NCBI RefSeq assembly: GCF_000002235.5
Contig: NW_022145612.1
Location: 23,051,147-23,115,146 of the forward strand
Source of the DNA: Strongylocentrotus purpuratus
Taxonomy: Eukaryota > Echinodermata > Echinoidea > Camarodonta > Strongylocentrotidae
Length of the DNA: 64,000 bases
Direction: 5' to 3'
The position numbers and the translations under genes are program-made. Under the pieces are notes generated by a model. It saw only the letters and a list, made by a program, of their open reading frames with translations. It was not told the origin of the DNA and did no database searches. Below, one piece after another: positions 60,908 through 64,000 of the stretch (position 1 is the stretch's first letter; the number at the start of each line of letters is the position of its first letter).

Positions 60908-63318
60908 CTGTGGGAAGCATGAAAAGAGGAATTTTAATACAAGAAGAAAATTGACAAGAATAAAGAGTTAAGGGTGGAAAGGAAGAGGTATATAGAGATT
61001 AGATCTTGGATCTTCAAGTGGCAACCAGTCAATAATACAAGAGCTCTTAACCAATCATGAAATCAATGTCCATGAAAACTTGTTTGCATCAAAGTGATGT
61101 CTATGTTCGGCATCAACTCATTCAGGTTTACTTGTTGAACATGGTAGAACACTGTGAAGTTCTGTTATAATAATAATCAATAATAATAATAATAGCCTAA
61201 TAGTCCACTCCAAATTTTATTACACAGAAATGGAAATTCTTTTAGCCCAATTGATCGTGAGCCCGGCAGCCACTGAGCAGCGCCAGATCGACGTTGCTCT
61301 ATCCCTTACTTCTAGGATGCAAACAAATTGAACTAATTCATCACCCAATACAGTCATGCTGTTTTGCTATAGATTTATACGTTTTTCTATATACCATGCC
61401 ATACCATTCCAATGCTTCAGGGGCACCTCAGCTCCATATAATTCTCTTTTTTTCTTCTTCTCAATGAAAGAGCATTTAAACTGAATGGCATGCACCAAGG
61501 CACTACACCATTCAATTGCAAACTGGATCTGAATGTGCTGACAGCAAACTGCTTCTTACCCAGGCATCGCATATATTCTATACTCTAACATACCCAAAGT
61601 CCAGGATAGCACATTCAACACAACTTTTGTGTGTGTATTATGTACTGGAACTCTGCTCTGTATCATTTTCGTAACAGAAAATGCCCTGGCTAAATTGGAC
61701 AGCCAAGAGGTCACCTTACACATTTGTGTATACAGTGTCATTGTAAATTCCATACATTATGGCATAGTCCAAGTCATCATCAGGGTATTGGTGTAATAAT
61801 TTGTATGGTAAATAATGATGTGACAAAAATGTTTTGAAAGTTGATTCGTATGATTTGTCAACCACTATCTTTCATCAGTCACTAGGCTATGTACTGGTCT
61901 TTCCACAGCTGATGTGTATCTTGCGTATCATGTTGCTGTTTAAGATATATGCTCATTTTTATATATTCCCCATTTCATGTATCCATCTAGACATGAACAC
62001 ATCAGAGAGGTTTCAAGGTTAACCTCTTAATATACACCTCAGAACACTGTAACTAACTAGCAGATAAACTGGAAAAATGCTCTCTGGTGGAAGTGGAAAC
62101 GCTCATATTGATTAACAATTTTTAAAGAATCAAATGCAGCCACTGGGTGATGTTACGTTAATGTTGATGAGCAAAGAATAAATAGGATAGTTGATATGTT
62201 ATGTTAAAACGACCAAGCCAATGATTAGCTGGCTATTGGCAATGATTTATTAAAGAATAAAGCAGGATTTGGATGCGATTCATATAACTTGCGTCTGTAT
62301 GTTGGTTATCATTGATGGTGGGCATAATCAAGATTTTTAATTTTTTCAAAATGCAACTCCCACAACTTACATTAGGATTGGCTAATGCAGAGATCTCTCA
62401 ATTTCATTTTGTATGCAACATGGCACAGAATGAAGGCTGATATAATACAAAATAAAGCACAGATAATAACCCTCAAACGCGAGAGCAAAAATAAACATGT
62501 GATTCAACTCTAAGGGATGTGTAACTACATCCATTAGATGGACTAGGTAATTGAGGATAAATATCTCAGCTCAGAGTATCAGCACACCATCTTAGTGTTG
62601 AACCTGTGTTTTGTTGTTTATGAGACAACTGCCCATTTCGCTAACTCAGCCATGACATCAAGACCTGAAAACAGCTTCACTTGACGAGGATTCCGTGAAA
62701 GACCTCCCATCTTTTTTGCATACCAATCCGTTATTCATTCATCATGAAGTCACAGACCAAATTTTGGCAATACCACACAAAGGGAGAAAGGGGATGCCCC
62801 AGAATATAGTTCCATGACACATACTTGGGGCAACAATTTTTCTGCAGTCAATTTCTAGCATAAACTGAATTTCGAACTTCAACCCTGGTCCTTACACCAT
62901 CTTCTTCATCCTAACCCTAACCCTATATTAGAGACGGAATGAATCCTGGAGCAAGGGTGACCAGGGGGGTGTTTCACAAAGATCCTAAGTTGAACTTATC
63001 TCTAAGTTGTTTTAAAAGGCATAAAATGTTCATTAAAATCATTCATATTTTCTATTATCAAGGAGATTTCATGTTCTTGATGTAGAATTTAAGAAAAGTC
63101 TTGAATAATTGAATTTCTACTTTTGAATATATTTCATTTTAAGGCTACACGTCCAACTTAGAGTTAAGCGCTACTTAGGATCTTTGTGAAACACCCCCCA
63201 GAGCATGTGTCGTGTCACCAGAGATGACCCTGCTACCAATGTTATGAGTTTTGATAAGCTGCGTTAGTAAGATAGAATGAATGAGAGTGAAAGTGTTAGT
63301 GTTACCAAGGCAACTCAC
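60908..63318 (-). other. Raf intron, 2.4 kb
   Basis: Lies between hinge exons. It contains an ATT/AAT microsatellite (about 61168-61195) and a MITE (62964-63199). No exon was recognised. Confidence 0.7.
62964..63199. mobile_element. MITE (236 bp) in a Raf intron
   Basis: The ends GGGGGGTGTTTCACAAAGAT and its reverse complement are perfect for 28 bp (to CCTAAGT), and a looser inner match (CTCTAAGTTG) follows. No ORF. The target duplication is unclear because of the G/C run. Confidence 0.85.
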
Positions 63319-63447
63319 CATTGGCGATGTTAGTGGGGTCATAGTCAAAGACGCCATCCTGAACGGCACTGTTCGGGGTTAGCACTTTGCCATGTCCACC
63401 GCCGTGAGCCCCATGGATGTTAACAGCGGCGCTAGCAGTGTGTCCAT
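63319..63447 (-). CDS. raf: Raf hinge exon, most upstream exon in the window
   Basis: 129 nt between the acceptor GTGTGCTCAG and donor AATG|GTGAGT. It starts with 2 nt, then GHTASAAVNIHGAHGGGHGK, then VLTPNSAVQDGVFDYDPTNI and ends AN plus 1 nt. It is Gly/His- and Ala-rich with no fold I recognise, as expected for the poorly conserved Raf linker. The 1-nt exit matches the 2-nt entry of the exon at 60907 (and of copy 3). Membership of Raf rests on strand, phase and position. Confidence 0.75.
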
Positions 63448-64000
63448 CTGAGCACACAGACAGACAGACGGACAGACAGACAGACAGCATGGCAGATGGG
63501 AATGCGAGGAGGGAGGGGGATGGAGTAAATGGAGAGGCGGAGTTAGAAGATGAGGATGGGGATGAAGATAAAAGGTGGACATGGGCAGGTGAATTAGATG
63601 GTGGTTGCAAAGAGCGAGGAGAGGAAATGAGGGAGAGATGGAGGGGGGTAAGGCAGAAGAGAGAAAAAGGGAGTGAGAAAAAGAGGGAGAGGGATAGGAA
63701 GAGAGAGAGAGAGAGAGAGAGAGAGAATTGTTAATCAATTTATGAGATAATTAGAAAGTTAAAGGATGGAGATGGAATACATAGAAAGCATATGATGAAG
63801 TAAGTAATAAAAGAAAAGTAAAAAAAAATGTATAATCAAAACAGGTTAAGGAATGTGGATTGTGATATAGAAGACCAGCAAAAAAGCGCAAAGAATAAAG
63901 TACATTTCTCAACATATTATTTATTATTTGTTGCATAGATGAATATTCAGAAAAGAGCAAAGTGCGACATCAATATAATAACATATGAGGTTAGGAGAAA
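63448..64000 (-). other. Raf intron with purine tract
   Basis: An ACAG microsatellite (about 63455-63486) is followed by a purine-rich stretch ending in a pure GA tract (to 63726), then AT-rich DNA. The exons for the Ras-binding and C1 domains should lie right of 64000. Confidence 0.7.

Noticed and set aside
63302-63738. ORFs of about 100-119 codons on both strands at the right end
   Set aside because: They are the Raf exon 63319-63447 read in its own or wrong frames and extended through ACAG/GA repeats.
1-64000. tRNA, rRNA and known microRNA genes
   Set aside because: I looked for tRNA B-box-like GGTTCGAATCC motifs and familiar microRNA seeds and saw none with a supporting fold.

Overview
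The window looks like animal genomic DNA from an invertebrate deuterostome, most likely an echinoderm such as a sea urchin. The basis is AT-rich non-coding DNA with long CT/GA microsatellites, G homopolymers and scattered ACATGTA-type motifs, small TIR elements, and two intron-rich metazoan signalling genes with many phase-matched exons. The species is inferred; nothing in the sequence names it. There is no bacterial gene, operon, CRISPR array, rRNA or tRNA gene that I can support.

Two genes read on the minus strand, so their 5' ends lie to the right. (1) A plexin: a large first coding exon (14362-15594, signal peptide plus most of the Sema domain), then 13834-14025 and 1834-1965. All three are joined in phase 0 and give 519 residues of plexin ectodomain; the rest lies left of position 1. 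A CpG-rich patch with a strong splice donor at 45.2 kb could be a distal 5' exon (inference). (2) A Raf-family Ser/Thr kinase of B-Raf type: ten exons between 63447 and 54207 with matching phases encode the hinge, the complete kinase domain and the C-terminal 14-3-3 site. The Ras-binding and C1 domains lie right of the window.

The 11.9-kb plexin intron between 13834 and 1965 carries a young LTR retrotransposon (5872-10744): two 1316-bp LTRs with no difference seen on reading, a 4-bp target duplication, a 363-codon gag-like ORF and no pol. The region 15.6-54 kb is mostly non-coding. It holds microsatellites, hairpins, TA-flanked MITEs (35.2, 37.6, 38.1 kb), a foldback (41.6 kb), an orphan terminal exon (36.5 kb), a CpG patch (45.2 kb) and a 155-bp triplicate (52.0 kb).

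The most unusual observation is a tandem array of about 176-bp units in the Raf hinge (60.2-60.9 kb). The real hinge exon is one unit. A second unit keeps an open frame, an acceptor, a donor and exactly the same splice phases, so it could be a mutually exclusive alternative exon. The other two units are degenerate. Raf introns also hold three small TIR elements, one with a LINE reverse-transcriptase fragment inside it.
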